The notes under the pieces: generated by a model
Databases searched by the model: none
What the model saw: only the letters and a program-made list of their open reading frames with translations
Told to the model about the DNA's origin: nothing
Shown here: positions 6,251 to 8,051 of the stretch, piece by piece
Layout: the number at the start of each line of letters is the position of its first letter
Position numbering within the stretch: the first letter of the stretch is position 1
Translations under genes and position numbers: made by a program
Source: Candidatus Hodarchaeota archaeon
GTDB lineage: Archaea; Asgardarchaeota; Heimdallarchaeia; Hodarchaeales; Hodarchaeaceae
Length of the DNA stretch: 8,051 nt
Assembly (NCBI GenBank): GCA_016840305.1
Contig: JAEOSP010000028.1
Location: 1-8,051 of the forward strand
Direction: 5' to 3'

Positions 6251-7450
6251 GTGAAATTAGCGTCTTTCTTAAATTTAAATATATATACTTTGACTGTTAC
6301 TAATTTTCTATGGGGATTTGTCAATTTTGTGTTTATGATTCAAATTCAGCCCTATTTGGTTTCAATATATGAATCAAACCAAGCGGTTGCTCAAATTCTA
6401 GGATTAATAATATCTATAGGGGCGTTTGCTGCAGTCATCCCTCTCATTCTCGGATTTCTAGCAGATTTATATGGAAGAAAACTAAATATTATTTCTGGCC
6501 AATTGTTGAGCATCCTAGGACTCTTAGGACTCTCAACTGGGATAAGAGATATCCTCTTTCTTTTACCAAGTATTATTCTCTTCAATTTAGGAGTGGGATT
6601 CTACGATGCTCCTCTTCAGGGGCTTATTTATGAATCCTCAACTAAAAATCGAGGATTAGCTTTTTCCATTGTATATAATTCGTCATATCTAGCAGGAATA
6701 ATAGCTTCATTCATGCTTAGAGTTGGAGAAATGAACTTTAAGTTCTTCTTTCAACTAGGATTGATTTTAATTCTTATAAGCTTTGTAATCAACTTATCAC
6801 TGCTTCACGATGTCAAACCCAATACCCAGAAGCTAAATTTTCCCCTGATTAAAGTATTAAAGGATCCTAATTCACGACTAATTGCAATAACATTTGCAAT
6901 TGATGCGTTTATTTGGGGATTACCGCTATCAATTGCAAACACCATTTATATGCTCGTATTTAAAGTTGATATTTCCTTTATTGCAACTTTAACTTTGATA
7001 GAGACAATAGTTATGGTTTTACTAGCTTATCCAGCAGGAATATTTGTTGATAAATTCGGTAGAGTAGCTGGACTTATTGTAGGTGAAATCGTTGGGATAA
7101 TTTGGGTCATCTTTGTATTTACAGCATTCTTTATACCTGATCATGCCCAAGGATTTATAACTATCGCATATGGTTTTCTAGGAGCCGTTGTTGCCTTCTG
7201 GCGACCGTCAGTTACCCTCAGCTTTATCTCGATTGATTCGAACGCAGCAGCAACTAATTTTGGTATTCTTGCTTTTTTCCAGCGCTTAGGTCGCGTCCCT
7301 TCTGCAGGAGTTGCAGGATTCCTCTTTCTATTTCTTGGATTTCCTCCCCTTCTCCTTATCACATTCTTTGGTACTTTTATTATCATAGGAGTTTTTTACA
7401 ATATGGATAAGGAAGAAAAAAAGAAAAAAGAAAGACTGGTATTAAATTAA
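6251..7450 (+). CDS. Major facilitator superfamily transporter
   Basis: The product is a 399-residue integral membrane carrier, the usual length for a 12-helix MFS protein. Hydrophobic segments can be placed at about 14-36, 47-71, 80-97, 101-119, 136-157, 164-185, 209-232, 242-266, 272-295, 300-320, 335-361 and 363-384. The family's motif A is clear in the loop after helix 2 (GFLADLYGRK, 68-77), with its echo in the second half after helix 8 (PAGIFVDKFGR, 261-271), as expected from the two-fold repeat. A basic, lysine-rich cytoplasmic tail closes the protein (KEEKKKKER). MFS carriers move small solutes by ion coupling or exchange; I see nothing that fixes the substrate or the direction. Sitting between two peptidase-type genes, it may handle amino acids, small peptides or a drug-like compound, but this is inference. 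It is convergent with the downstream dipeptidase gene, with a 2-nt gap between stops. Confidence 0.9.
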   Translation: MKLASFLNLNIYTLTVTNFLWGFVNFVFMIQIQPYLVSIYESNQAVAQILGLIISIGAFAAVIPLILGFLADLYGRKLNIISGQLLSILGLLGLSTGIRDILFLLPSIILFNLGVGFYDAPLQGLIYESSTKNRGLAFSIVYNSSYLAGIIASFMLRVGEMNFKFFFQLGLILILISFVINLSLLHDVKPNTQKLNFPLIKVLKDPNSRLIAITFAIDAFIWGLPLSIANTIYMLVFKVDISFIATLTLIETIVMVLLAYPAGIFVDKFGRVAGLIVGEIVGIIWVIFVFTAFFIPDHAQGFITIAYGFLGAVVAFWRPSVTLSFISIDSNAAATNFGILAFFQRLGRVPSAGVAGFLFLFLGFPPLLLITFFGTFIIIGVFYNMDKEEKKKKERLVLN

Positions 7451-7480
7451 GATTACCACACTTGTTTCAATAATCTTAAT
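7446..7480. terminator. Perfect 10-bp inverted repeat spanning two convergent stop codons
   Basis: ATTAAGATTA (7446-7455) and TAATCTTAAT (7471-7480) are perfect inverted arms with a 15-nt loop. The left arm contains both stop codons (MFS 7448-7450 and dipeptidase 7453-7455), and the right arm lies in the dipeptidase coding sequence. A role in ending or stabilising both transcripts is likely but not shown; there is no strong T-tract on either side. Confidence 0.4.
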
Positions 7481-8051
7481 GCATTACCACCGATTACTTT
7501 AGCAATTTCAGGGTCAGAATATCCATGCTTGACCATCCAGCGTGTAATATTTTGCAGACATTCTGTTGGATTTTCCATCCCCTGTACATAATCTGGTAAA
7601 GCTGAAACAATGCACCCATCACCTTTTTGTCCAGGTCTTGGATAATGCCCCAAACCTCCAGATTTTAGCTGCTCATCTTCTAAGCGATATAATCCGACAT
7701 GATCGCCATAGAATGTATCAGGACCACAACCTACATAATCTATTCCCACTAATTCAATACAATATTCAAGATGTTTCATGTAAGTGTCAATACTTGGAAT
7801 AGGGTCATCTTTAGTAGCTGTATAACCAGGTGCTGCTTCTATTCCCATTACACCTTTGTTTCCAGCCAATGCTTTAATAACATCATCTGGAAACATTCGT
7901 GCGATTGGATTTAAGGCACGTACACCAGCATGAGAAACGATTATCGGTTTACTACTTGATTCAATGGCATCTAACGCTGTTTGGTCACTTAGATGACTTA
8001 CATCAATCAAGATCCCTACTTTATTCATACGAATTATACAATCGTATCCAA
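7453..8051 (-). CDS. Membrane dipeptidase-like protein, peptidase family M19 (5'-truncated at the window edge)
   Basis: The frame stays open to the window edge, so the ATG at 8028 is internal: the residues before it (GYDCIIR) run directly into the conserved MNKVGILIDVSHLS block. The visible part is the C-terminal 198 residues. M19 enzymes are metal-dependent barrel dipeptidases. Two of their metal-binding histidines are visible, in DVSH (residue 12 from the 8028 Met) and IVSH (residue 33), followed by an arginine in ARMFPDD where the family has RRN-x-D. The N-terminal HxD pair and the bridging Glu lie outside the window. The later block GCGPDTFYGDH (100-110) stands where renal-type enzymes have G-x-G-S/G-DFDG, which suggests a distinct M19 subgroup. 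A Gly-rich stretch (about 123-138) precedes the final helices (NALRLLKQVW). It would hydrolyse dipeptides and so suits a peptide-uptake locus; location in the cell cannot be judged without the N-terminus. Confidence 0.88.
   Translation of the reverse strand, partial: GYDCIIRMNKVGILIDVSHLSDQTALDAIESSSKPIIVSHAGVRALNPIARMFPDDVIKALAGNKGVMGIEAAPGYTATKDDPIPSIDTYMKHLEYCIELVGIDYVGCGPDTFYGDHVGLYRLEDEQLKSGGLGHYPRPGQKGDGCIVSALPDYVQGMENPTECLQNITRWMVKHGYSDPEIAKVIGGNALRLLKQVW

Noticed and set aside
7141..7386. Minus-strand open frame of 81 codons within the MFS gene
   Set aside because: Its Arg/Pro/Lys-rich product is typical of an antisense shadow of membrane-helix codons.
7566..7802. Plus-strand open frame of 78 codons
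   Set aside because: It lies wholly antisense to the well-conserved M19 coding sequence and has no recognisable features.

Overview
The window looks archaeal, probably from an Asgard-type or related AT-rich archaeon; the lineage is an inference. The supporting signs are a PGF-CTERM-like C-terminal anchor after a Thr-rich linker on the secreted binding protein, GGTGA/GAGGT ribosome-binding sites, and TATA-like boxes about 45-51 nt upstream of three start codons. Secreted proteins are also rich in N-glycosylation sequons. No RNA genes, CRISPR arrays or insertion sequences were seen.

Layout: (1) 1-2542, plus strand: the tail of an oligo/dipeptide ABC transporter operon. It holds a 5'-truncated DppD/OppD ATPase, a complete DppF/OppF ATPase and a membrane-anchored extracellular protein of unknown function. 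Each gene overlaps the next. The permease genes presumably lie upstream of the window. (2) 2543-2804: intergenic region with the promoter of the next gene. (3) 2805-4700, plus: a family 5 peptide-binding protein with its own promoter and terminator. Its sequence order is rearranged: the segment normally at the C-terminus of the family (second half of the C-lobe) comes first, and the usual N-terminal part follows. It reads as a natural circular permutation and is the most striking item here. (4) 4701-4852: convergent terminator region. (5) 4853-5959, minus: a zinc-dependent M14/AstE-AspA-type deacylase or carboxypeptidase. (6) 5960-6250: divergent promoter region. (7) 6251-7450, plus: a 12-helix MFS transporter. 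(8) 7453-8051, minus: the C-terminal part of an M19 dipeptidase that runs off the window, separated from the MFS stop by 2 nt.

Taken together, the genes suggest peptide scavenging. The permuted binding protein would capture peptides at the outer face of the membrane, the DppD/DppF ATPases would drive import, and the M14-like and M19 hydrolases would process peptides or N-acyl amino acids. The MFS protein may move a product or a related compound. This functional link rests on proximity and family membership, not on a shared transcript.
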